From the NCBI GenBank assembly GCA_013816645.1, contig JACDEC010000193.1, positions 1-6,153 of the forward strand: a DNA stretch of 6,153 bases, given 5' to 3'. How positions within the stretch are numbered: position 1 is the first letter of the stretch; each line of letters starts with the position of its first letter. A program made the translations under genes and the position numbers. Positions 1-5,656 of this stretch are shown piece by piece. The DNA comes from Planctomycetota bacterium (GTDB lineage Bacteria; Planctomycetota; UBA11346). The notes below the pieces were generated by a model. That model was not told the DNA's origin and searched no databases. It saw only the letters and a program-made list of their open reading frames with translations.

Positions 1-150
1 GGGGACGGGGTCCGGGGGTCAGGGTTTGGGGGTCGGTGGGAGCGCGACTCGAGCCGGATGCAGGTCCGGGGGTCAGGGTTTGGGAGTCGGAGGGCGCGAG
101 ATCGCGAGGCAGGTACCCGACCCCCACCCCCCGCCCCCCAACCCCCGTCC
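1..150. repeat. G-rich intergenic repeat region with direct and inverted copies
   Basis: Non-coding DNA beyond the stop of the leftward ligase gene. A 28-base unit at 9-36 recurs at 63-90 with one mismatch (27 of 28 identical). A C-rich stretch at 117-150 is a loose inverted version of the same G-rich theme. On the plus strand, 1-32 carries five G-tracts of at least three with loops of 2-3 bases. On the minus strand, 117-150 carries five G-tracts with loops of 1-2 bases. Both fit the usual G-quadruplex pattern. Because the ligase gene is read leftward, its transcript would contain the minus-strand G-tracts directly after the stop codon. G-rich iterated intergenic repeats are common in Xanthomonadaceae, from general knowledge, which is part of the reason for the host guess. 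I see no supported coding sequence here. Confidence 0.7.
63..128 (-). terminator. Possible 3' hairpin of the ligase transcript (no U-tract)
   Basis: In the leftward transcript, a G-rich segment (complement of about 117-125) can pair with the complement of about 82-90. This forms a nine-base stem, GGGGGUCGG against CCGACUCCC, with one G-U pair. It sits just after the ligase stop codon. It lacks the run of U expected of an intrinsic terminator, and the same G-tracts could instead fold as a quadruplex. Termination or 3'-end protection is inferred from position only. Confidence 0.3.
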
Positions 151-1527
151 TCAGATGATTTCGAAGTACCGCTGGATCTCCCAGTCGGTCACCGCGTCCT
201 GGAACTGCCGCCATTCCCATTCGCGGGTGGCGACGAAGTGGTCGACGAAGGCGTCGCCGAGGATCTCGCGCGCAGGCTTCGACGCCGCCAGGCGCGCGGT
301 CGCCTCCTGCAGGGAGCGCGGCAGGCGCGGGACGTCGGCGTGGTAGCCGCTGCCGGTGATGGGTTGGGCGGTGAGCTCGAGTTTGCGCTCGATGCCCCAC
401 AGGCCGGCGCCGACGCTGGCGGCGACCGCGAGGTAGGGGTTCACGTCCGAGCCGGGGACGCGCACCTCGAGCCGCGTGCTCTTGGGCCCGCCGACGATCA
501 CCCGGCAGGCGACGGTGCGGTTGTCGACGCCCCAGGTCGGCTTGGTCGGCGCCCAGAAACCGTCGACCAGGCGCTTGTAGCTGTTCACGGTCGGGGCCAG
601 GAACGGCAGGATGTCGGGCAGCAGCTGGAGGATGCCGGCGAGATACGAGCGGAACGTCGCGCTCATCTTCAAGGAATCGCTGGCGTCGTAGAAGCGGTTC
701 TCGTCGCCGACCCATAGGCTCTGATGGCTATGGCCGCTGCAGCCCGGCAGCTTGGCGTTCGGCTTGGCCATGAAACTGGGCATGATGCCGAAGCGCGCGC
801 CGATCTCCTTGACCGAGGTCTTGAACAGCACCGCGCGGTCGGCGGCTTCCAGCGCCGGGGCGTGCAGGATGGCGGCCTCGTAGACGCCCGGCCCGGTTTC
901 GGTGTGCAGGCCTTCGATGGGGATGCCGAAGGTGCCGAGCTCGTCCATGATCGCGGCGAAGAACGGCTGGTTCTGGGCCATGCGGATCAGCGAATAGCCG
1001 AACATCCCCGGGGTCAGCGGCGTCGGCGCCAGGCCGTTCTTCGCCGCCAGGCTGTCCGACGTCTCCTTGAAGTTGAACCACTCGAATTCCATGCCGCAGC
1101 GCGCGGCCAAGCCCAGCGAGCGCCCGCGCTCGAGCACCCGCTTGAGCGTCTGGCGCGGGCACACCGCCAGCGGCTTGCCGGCGCCGTCCTCGAAATCGCC
1201 GAGGAAGAACGCGACGCCATCGTCCCACGGCACCGTGCGGTAGGTGTCGAGGTCGATGCGCGCCAAGGCGTCGGGATAGCCGTTGTGCCAGCCGGTGTAG
1301 GTGGCGTTGTCGTAGCAGACGTCGCCGCTGCCCCAGCCGAAGACCACGCTGCAGAAGCCGAACCCGGAGTCGACGGCGGAGAGGAACTTGTCCTTGTGCA
1401 GGTATTTGCCGCGCAGCACGCCATCGATGTCGGCGATCGCCACCTTGACCTTCTGCTTCGGCGACGCGCGGATCTCGGCGATGATCGATTCGCGGGTGCG
1501 GACGGCGGATGCAGCGGCGTTCGCCAT
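151..1527 (-). CDS. Glutamine synthetase family protein, probable gamma-glutamyl-amine ligase (PuuA/FluG-like)
   Basis: A 458-residue cytoplasmic ATP-dependent ligase of the glutamine synthetase (GS) superfamily, predicted to join glutamate through its gamma-carboxyl to ammonia or, more likely, an amine. The N-terminal beta-grasp motif IDGVLRGKYL is at 34-43. Catalytic-domain motifs follow in family order: MEFEW (146-150, metal-binding Glu), HTETGPGVYE (208-217), MAKP then GHSHQS (253-270, ATP/metal signature), NSYKRL (315-320), DNRT (335-338), and RLEVR then NPYLA (352-367). Length fits single-domain GS-like ligases (about 450-470). The GlnA flap motif PGYEAP is here DGFWAP (322-327), with Trp325 replacing Glu, and the adenylylation motif NLYDLP is absent. 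Both argue against a housekeeping GlnA. The ATG at 1527 has GAGGA eight bases upstream; an in-frame ATG at 1551 is an alternative. It lies 74 bases after the PHP gene on the same strand. The superfamily is certain; the substrate is not. Confidence 0.93.
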   Translation of the reverse strand: MANAAASAVRTRESIIAEIRASPKQKVKVAIADIDGVLRGKYLHKDKFLSAVDSGFGFCSVVFGWGSGDVCYDNATYTGWHNGYPDALARIDLDTYRTVPWDDGVAFFLGDFEDGAGKPLAVCPRQTLKRVLERGRSLGLAARCGMEFEWFNFKETSDSLAAKNGLAPTPLTPGMFGYSLIRMAQNQPFFAAIMDELGTFGIPIEGLHTETGPGVYEAAILHAPALEAADRAVLFKTSVKEIGARFGIMPSFMAKPNAKLPGCSGHSHQSLWVGDENRFYDASDSLKMSATFRSYLAGILQLLPDILPFLAPTVNSYKRLVDGFWAPTKPTWGVDNRTVACRVIVGGPKSTRLEVRVPGSDVNPYLAVAASVGAGLWGIERKLELTAQPITGSGYHADVPRLPRSLQEATARLAASKPAREILGDAFVDHFVATREWEWRQFQDAVTDWEIQRYFEII

Positions 1528-1535
1528 GACGGGGA

Positions 1536-1540
1536 TCCTC
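1536..1540 (-). promoter_or_regulatory. Ribosome binding site of the ligase gene
   Basis: GAGGA on the minus strand, eight bases before the ATG at 1527. It favours this start over the in-frame ATG at 1551. The reading frame stays open far upstream, to about 2361, so the site helps fix the true N-terminus. The family's N-terminal motif (residues 34-43) also sits at a normal distance from this start. Confidence 0.65.
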
Positions 1541-1601
1541 GCTGTGAGCATGCGCGCCAGCAGCAGGGACGGAAGGCCTTGGTTGCCGCCAATGTACGGA
1601 T

Positions 1602-2399
1602 TCAGTGCTGGGCGGTCAGCCGCGACAGATCGGCCTCCACCAGGGCGAAGCGGTCGCGGATCGCGACCAGATCGTCGTATCCGGCGAGCGTGTCCTCCGG
1701 CCGATGCGCGTCGCTGTTGAGCACCACCTGCACGCCCATCGCGCCAGCGATCTCCCAGAACGGGATCCACGGGTACTGGGGCCGCCGGCCATCGGGTGTG
1801 TCGATCCACTCCTTGCGGATGCCGTAGCCGTTGAGCTCGAGCGGCACGCCGGTGGCGAGCGACGCCGCGCACAGGTCGCGGGCGCAGGCCGCGGTGTCGG
1901 CAGTCCACACCTCGTTGCAGCAGCCGATCAGATCGGGGTGGGCAATGAAGGCGAAGAGCCCGCTGACCATCGCCTCCTCCATCATCGTCGCGTAGGTGCG
2001 CAGCGCCGCGGGCGTGACCAGGTGCTCGAAGCTGCCGCGCCAGACGCCATCGATGACGGTGTAGTGGCCAGCGCCGATCAGGTAGTCGAGTCCGTTGCGG
2101 CCGAGCAGCTCGTCGCGATAGAAGCTCGCGAACTCGGGCACCCACTCGCATTCGACCGCGGCGAGCACGGTGAGTGCCGGTTGCTCCGCGCGCGCCTGGG
2201 CGATCGCGGCGAGGTATCCGGGAAAGCCGTCCATGGTCATGCGCACGCCCGGCCATCGGCCGTCTGGCAGCGGCGTGTGATCGCTGATGCCCAGGACCCG
2301 GCAGCCGCCAGCGGCCGCGACCCGCGCGTAGTCGGGCGCGTCGCCACTCGCGTGCTTGCAACGATGGGTGTGGGTGTGGTAAACGGCCTGATAACCCAT
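1602..2399 (-). CDS. PHP-domain phosphoesterase, histidinol-phosphatase (HisJ/HisK) type
   Basis: A 265-residue metal-dependent hydrolase of the PHP superfamily, likely cytoplasmic (no signal peptide). PHP motifs appear in order: H8-T-H10 followed by C14 and H16 (as in the HisJ-type HxHTxxCxHxxG start), SDH (39-41), ECE (83-85), GHY (111-113), AHPDL (153-157), the ELNGYGIRK stretch (188-196), and SDAH (229-232, Asp230 and His232). These supply the usual trinuclear metal site, so the enzyme looks active. Length matches HisJ-type histinol-phosphate phosphatases (about 260-270), whose reaction is histidinol phosphate to histidinol. No his gene lies nearby, and many family members have other phosphoester substrates, so the reaction is uncertain. 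The ATG at 2399 was chosen because AGGGTGA lies eight bases upstream and the HxH motif sits close to the N-terminus as in homologues. The frame is open to 2489, but the added residues look like intergenic translation. It is first of a leftward pair with the ligase. Confidence 0.88.
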   Translation of the reverse strand: MGYQAVYHTHTHRCKHASGDAPDYARVAAAGGCRVLGISDHTPLPDGRWPGVRMTMDGFPGYLAAIAQARAEQPALTVLAAVECEWVPEFASFYRDELLGRNGLDYLIGAGHYTVIDGVWRGSFEHLVTPAALRTYATMMEEAMVSGLFAFIAHPDLIGCCNEVWTADTAACARDLCAASLATGVPLELNGYGIRKEWIDTPDGRRPQYPWIPFWEIAGAMGVQVVLNSDAHRPEDTLAGYDDLVAIRDRFALVEADLSRLTAQH

Positions 2400-2407
2400 G
2401 GCGTGGT

Positions 2408-2414
2408 TCACCCT
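2408..2414 (-). promoter_or_regulatory. Ribosome binding site of the PHP gene
   Basis: AGGGTGA on the minus strand, eight bases before the ATG at 2399. It resembles the anti-SD complement AGGAGGTGA with an internal deletion. It supports the ATG at 2399 over upstream codons in the same open frame. Confidence 0.5.
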
Positions 2415-2532
2415 AGGCCGCGGGTCGCCCGCACCAGGACCGGCAACAACCACCCTGGTCGCATCCGACAAGTCACCGGCGTTCCCCATTGACGGTCCGA
2501 ATGGACACGCAACGGTGCCCTAGCAGATCGCG

Positions 2533-2538
2533 AGAGGA
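2533..2538 (+). promoter_or_regulatory. Ribosome binding site of the ParE-like gene
   Basis: AGAGGA, seven bases before the ATG at 2546. This clear Shine-Dalgarno site sets the start at 2546 rather than the in-frame TTG at 2489 or ATG at 2501. The residues between those codons and 2546 resemble nothing in topoisomerase N-termini. Confidence 0.8.
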
Positions 2539-2545
2539 ACCTGAA

Positions 2546-4375
2546 ATGGCCAAACAGAAGGTCGATTACGACGAGAAGTCGATCAAGTCACTGGACGCGT
2601 TGTCCCACATCCGGCTGCGCACCGGCATGTACATCGGCCGGATCGGCGATGGCAGCAATCCCTCCGACGGCATCTACGTCCTGCTCAAGGAGATCGTCGA
2701 TAACTCGATCGACGAGTTCATCATGGGGGTCGGCAAGAAGGTCGAGATCACCCGCGATGGCGAGGCCGTGACCATCCGCGACTACGGCCGCGGCATCCCG
2801 CTCGGCAAGGTCATCGAGTGCGTCAGCCAGATCAACACCGGCGGCAAGTACAACGACGACGTCTTCCAGTTCTCGGTCGGCCTCAACGGCGTGGGCACCA
2901 AGGCGGTCAACGCCCTGTCCAGCCGCTTCGAAGTCATCAGCTTCCGCGACGGGCAGTTCAAGCGCGCGCTGTTCGCTCAGGGCAAGCTCAAGGAGGACGA
3001 GGGCGGCAAGGCCAAGGACCAGCCCAACGGCACCTTCGTCGAGTTCTCGCCCGACCACGAGATCTTCAAGACCTTCACCTGGAACGACGACTTCATCGCC
3101 AAGCGGCTGCGCTACTACTGCTACCTCAACGCCGGCCTGAACATCGTCTACAACGGCACCACCTTCCATTCGAAGGAGGGCCTCAAGGACCTGCTCGCCG
3201 CCGAGATCGGCGCCGAGCCCGCGCATTACGAAGTCTTCCATGCCGCCGAGGACAAGCTCGAATTCGCCTTCACCCACACCAACATCTACGGCGAAACCTA
3301 CTTCAGCTTCGTCAACGGCCAGTACACCAACGACGGCGGCACCCACCAATCGGCGTTCCGCGAGGGCATCCTCAAGGGCGTCAACGAATTCTCCGGCAAG
3401 AACTTCGCCGGCGAGGACGTGCGCGAGGGCCTGGTCGGCGCGATCGCGGTGAAGATCCAGGACCCGGTGTTCGAGAGCCAGACCAAGAACAAGCTCGGCT
3501 CGGACGTGCGCGCCTGGGTGGTGCCGATGGTCAAGGAAGCGGTCGAGAAGTGGCTGCACAAGAACCCCGAGACCGCGACCAAGCTGCTCGACAAGATCAA
3601 GACCAACGAGCGCATCCGTACCGAGCTCGCCAAGATCAAGAAGGAGGCGCGCGAGCGCGCTAAATCAGTCGCGCTGCGCATCCCCAAGCTGCGCGACTGC
3701 GAGATCCACTACTGCGACAGCCAGAACGACAAGAAGGTCGCCAAGCGCCGCGAGGAGACCTCGCTGTTCATCACCGAGGGCGATTCCGCCGGCGGCAGCC
3801 TGGTCATGTGCCGCGACGTCGAGACCCAGGCGATTTTCACCATCAAGGGAAAGCCGCTCAACTGCTTCGGGCTCGGCCGCGACACCGTCTACAAGAACGT
3901 CGAGCTCTACAACATCATGTCTGCGCTCGGCATCGAGAACGGGCTCGAGGGACTCCGCTACAACAAGGTGATCATCGCCACCGACGCCGATGTCGACGGC
4001 ATGCACATCCGCAACCTGCTGCTCACCTTCTTCCTGCGCTTCTTCGAGGAGCTGGTCAAGCACGGCCACGTCTGCATTCTCGAGACCCCGTTGTTCCGGG
4101 TGCGCAACAAGCAGCAGACCACCTACTGCTACAGCGAGACCGAGCGCGACGCGGCGCAGGCCGCGATCAAGAATCCCGAGACCACCCGCTTCAAGGGCCT
4201 GGGCGAGATCAGCCCCAAGGAATTCGGACAGTTCATCGGCGACGACATCCGCCTGCAGAAGGTCGACATCGAGGACCTCGGCACGGTCAACAAGACGCTC
4301 GAGTTCTTCATGGGCAAGAACACTCCGGAACGCAAGGAGTTCATCGTCAGCAACCTGGTCTACGAGATCGGCTGA
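2546..4375 (+). CDS. parE: Type IIA DNA topoisomerase subunit B (ParE-like, Bacteroidota/Chlamydia type)
   Basis: A 609-residue ATPase/TOPRIM subunit of a type II topoisomerase. With an A subunit (ParC or GyrA) it would pass one DNA duplex through another. The GHKL ATPase comes first: HIRLRTGMYIG (21-31), N-box EIVDNSIDE (49-57; Glu49 general base, Asn53 metal), DYGRGIP (79-85), GGKY (99-102) and GLNGVGTKAVNALS (112-125). The transducer follows with QTKNKLG (312-318; Gln312 and Lys314 contact ATP). The TOPRIM domain has EGDSAGG (411-417) and DADVDG (480-485; Asp480, 482, 484). The C-terminal tail has FKGLGE (549-554). It is short and lacks the long TOPRIM insertion of proteobacterial GyrB. 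Details such as LGDGS-like spacing after the first motif, HKNPETA (338-344) and MGKNTPER (589-596) recall Bacteroidota ParE. All catalytic residues are present. No parC or gyrA is in the window. Base composition matches the neighbours. Gene symbol is by family; a gyrB-like paralogue is possible. Confidence 0.93.
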   Translation: MAKQKVDYDEKSIKSLDALSHIRLRTGMYIGRIGDGSNPSDGIYVLLKEIVDNSIDEFIMGVGKKVEITRDGEAVTIRDYGRGIPLGKVIECVSQINTGGKYNDDVFQFSVGLNGVGTKAVNALSSRFEVISFRDGQFKRALFAQGKLKEDEGGKAKDQPNGTFVEFSPDHEIFKTFTWNDDFIAKRLRYYCYLNAGLNIVYNGTTFHSKEGLKDLLAAEIGAEPAHYEVFHAAEDKLEFAFTHTNIYGETYFSFVNGQYTNDGGTHQSAFREGILKGVNEFSGKNFAGEDVREGLVGAIAVKIQDPVFESQTKNKLGSDVRAWVVPMVKEAVEKWLHKNPETATKLLDKIKTNERIRTELAKIKKEARERAKSVALRIPKLRDCEIHYCDSQNDKKVAKRREETSLFITEGDSAGGSLVMCRDVETQAIFTIKGKPLNCFGLGRDTVYKNVELYNIMSALGIENGLEGLRYNKVIIATDADVDGMHIRNLLLTFFLRFFEELVKHGHVCILETPLFRVRNKQQTTYCYSETERDAAQAAIKNPETTRFKGLGEISPKEFGQFIGDDIRLQKVDIEDLGTVNKTLEFFMGKNTPERKEFIVSNLVYEIG

Positions 4376-4376
4376 G

Positions 4377-4808
4377 GTGATCGCGCCCAGCGATGGGACG
4401 GATGACGTGGCATCCACCGCATGGGACGCTGACGCTGATCGCGAACGCAGGGGACTGCGACGCGCGGCCTTCCGATTGCGCGACCTGTGGCTGATGACGG
4501 CATTCGGTACGGGACTGTCGATCCTCGCGGGCTGGCAGCACGTGACGCTGCGCCATGATCTGCCCGCGCTGCCGTTGAGCCCGCTCACCGTGGTGGTGGT
4601 CGCGGCCCTCGGCCTTGCCCTGCTCCTGGGTTCGGTGCGCAGCGCCTGGGTCTACCGGCATGAGTCGCCGCCGAGCGTGCGACACCGCGCACGCTTCACG
4701 CAGGTGCTCTCGATCCCGGGATGGTGCGGCCTGGCTGGCGTCGCCTGGTTCTGGGGCGCCATCGGCTGGCTGTGGTTCTATCACACCTGGCTGTGCCCCT
4801 GCCGCTGA
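4377..4808 (+). CDS. Small three-helix inner-membrane protein, function unknown
   Basis: A 143-residue protein I do not recognise. The first 20 residues are acidic, then 22-35 is strongly basic (RERRGLRRAAFRLR). Three hydrophobic segments follow: about 37-56, 68-92 and 109-138. The last is rich in Trp and aromatic residues (WFWGAIGWLWFYHTW) and ends near C140-P-C142-R. The basic N-terminus and the basic loop at 94-107 put the N-terminus in the cytoplasm and the C-terminus outside by the positive-inside rule. The GTG start at 4377 lies one base after the topoisomerase stop, suggesting translational coupling. GTG at 4407 is a plausible later start, while ATG at 4494 would begin inside the first helix. 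GC-rich third positions through the frame support real coding, a little weaker near the N-terminus. A functional link to the topoisomerase is not implied by the sequence. Confidence 0.72.
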   Translation: MIAPSDGTDDVASTAWDADADRERRGLRRAAFRLRDLWLMTAFGTGLSILAGWQHVTLRHDLPALPLSPLTVVVVAALGLALLLGSVRSAWVYRHESPPSVRHRARFTQVLSIPGWCGLAGVAWFWGAIGWLWFYHTWLCPCR

Positions 4809-4824
4809 GCCGCTCGCGCGTCCC

Positions 4825-4853
4825 GGTGCCCTTGCCACCCGCGCCAGGGCACC
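4825..4853 (+). other. Intergenic hairpin between the membrane-protein and epimerase genes
   Basis: A perfect eight-base inverted repeat, GGTGCCCT (4825-4832) and AGGGCACC (4846-4853), with a 13-base loop. It fills most of the 56-base gap and ends 11 bases before the epimerase ATG. There is no following T-tract, so it is not a classical intrinsic terminator. It could terminate partially, mark a processing site, or affect ribosome access to the next gene, which has no strong Shine-Dalgarno. Confidence 0.4.
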
Positions 4854-4864
4854 ACACTCCGCGG

Positions 4865-5653
4865 ATGCATCCTCGCCGCATCCTGGTCACCGGCTCGGCC
4901 GGCGCGGTCGGCCGAACGGTCAGCAAGGCGCTGGTCGAGCGCGGCCACCACGTCCGTGGCTTCGACTTGCGCGCCGGCCCGCACGGCCACGAACACCACG
5001 TTGGTTCGGTGACCGATGCCGCAGCCATAAGCGCGGCGATGGCCGGCTGCGACACCGTCGTGCACCTGGCGGCGACCCCCGACATCGCCGACTTCACCAC
5101 CCTGCTGGTGCCCAACAACATCGTCGGCACCTATCACGTGCTCGAGGCAGCCAAGGAAGCCAAGGTCCGGCGCGTGGTGATGGCCAGCTCGATCCGCGCC
5201 ACCACCGGCGTGCGCAAGGACGGCACCATCACCATCGCCGATGGCGCGCACGCCAGCGACCTCTACGGCGTCACCAAGGTCGCCGGCGAGGCGATGGCCG
5301 AGGTCTACGCCGCGCGCCACGGGCTGTCGATCATCTGCGTCCGTCTCGGCTGGTTCGTGCGCGACCCGCGCGAAGCCGGGATGATGAACAAGTCGCTGGC
5401 CGAGAAGCCCGCGGGTTGGGCGCATCCGATCTACCTCAGCCACGACGATTGCGCGCGCTTCCACCTCGCCGCGGTCGAGAACGAGGCGGTCGGCTTCGCG
5501 ATCCTCTTCGCGATCAGCGACAACGGAGGCACCAGACGCTACGACCTCGAACCGTCCGAGCGCATCCTCGGCTGGGTGCCGCGCGATTCCTGGCCGAATG
5601 GCACGCCCGCGGAGGTCATCGCGCCCGCCCGCGCCCCTGCCCAGTCCGGGTGA
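4865..5653 (+). CDS. NAD(P)-dependent epimerase/dehydratase family protein, uronate-dehydrogenase-like
   Basis: A 262-residue extended short-chain dehydrogenase, likely cytoplasmic, acting on a sugar or sugar acid with NAD. The Rossmann motif GSAGAVG is at 10-16. FDLR (33-36) places Asp34 at the end of strand 2, the usual sign of NAD preference. VVHLAA (65-70) and NNIVGTYHVLEAA (84-96) are typical of the family. The catalytic set is Ser108/Ser109 (MASS) and YGVTK (Tyr134, Lys138). The C-terminal half has LSHDD (191-195) followed by ILGWVPRD (234-241), the pattern I recall from bacterial uronate dehydrogenases, which oxidise glucuronate or galacturonate to aldarolactones and are about 265 long. 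The ATG at 4865 is the only in-frame ATG that does not overlap the upstream gene much, and it puts the Rossmann motif at the N-terminus. It lacks a strong Shine-Dalgarno. The exact substrate is unproven; other sugar epimerases are possible. Confidence 0.85.
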   Translation: MHPRRILVTGSAGAVGRTVSKALVERGHHVRGFDLRAGPHGHEHHVGSVTDAAAISAAMAGCDTVVHLAATPDIADFTTLLVPNNIVGTYHVLEAAKEAKVRRVVMASSIRATTGVRKDGTITIADGAHASDLYGVTKVAGEAMAEVYAARHGLSIICVRLGWFVRDPREAGMMNKSLAEKPAGWAHPIYLSHDDCARFHLAAVENEAVGFAILFAISDNGGTRRYDLEPSERILGWVPRDSWPNGTPAEVIAPARAPAQSG

Positions 5654-5656
5654 CCG

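Larger units (their letters stand above)
2400..2545. promoter_or_regulatory. Divergent intergenic region between the PHP and topoisomerase genes
   Basis: A 146-base region that should hold the promoters of both the leftward PHP-ligase pair and the rightward topoisomerase cluster. TTGACG at 2489-2494 (plus strand) matches a -35 box, but no good -10 lies 16-18 bases downstream; TAGCAG at 2521-2526 is too far. A six-base inverted repeat, ACCAGG (2433-2438) and CCTGGT (2454-2459), has arm centres 21 bases apart and could be an operator or chance. I assign no promoter with confidence. Confidence 0.4.

Noticed and set aside
1..150. CRISPR array suggested by the two 28-base repeats
   Set aside because: Only two copies, a 26-base gap, G-rich low-complexity units and no cas gene; better explained as a dispersed intergenic repeat.
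58..717. A 219-codon plus-strand frame opposite the ligase 3' end
   Set aside because: It begins within the G-rich repeats and mirrors the ligase gene; no motif in the product.
1528..2361. Upstream extension of the ligase frame to a 736-residue protein
   Set aside because: The extension is antisense-free but out of frame with the well-supported PHP gene on the same strand, is Arg/Ala-rich low-information sequence, and lacks any motif. A ribosome site marks the ATG at 1527.
1605..2492. A 295-codon open frame on the plus strand opposite the PHP gene
   Set aside because: It mirrors the PHP codons exactly and arises from high GC at third positions. Its product has no recognisable motif, while the minus strand encodes a complete PHP domain.
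2489..2526. Sigma-70-type promoter with TTGACG and TAGCAG
   Set aside because: The spacing of 26 bases is far outside the usual 16-18, and no better -10 is present.
2489..2545. Nineteen-residue N-terminal extension of the topoisomerase from a TTG start
   Set aside because: The strong AGAGGA site and the family-like N-terminus both support the ATG at 2546.
2588..3559. Long minus-strand open frame opposite the topoisomerase gene
   Set aside because: A hydrophobic, Val/Leu/Asp-rich translation typical of the antisense of GC-rich genes, overlapping a fully motif-supported gene.
3665..4588. Long minus-strand open frame across the topoisomerase 3' end and the membrane-protein gene
   Set aside because: Same antisense artefact; no domain, and it overlaps two genes with better support.
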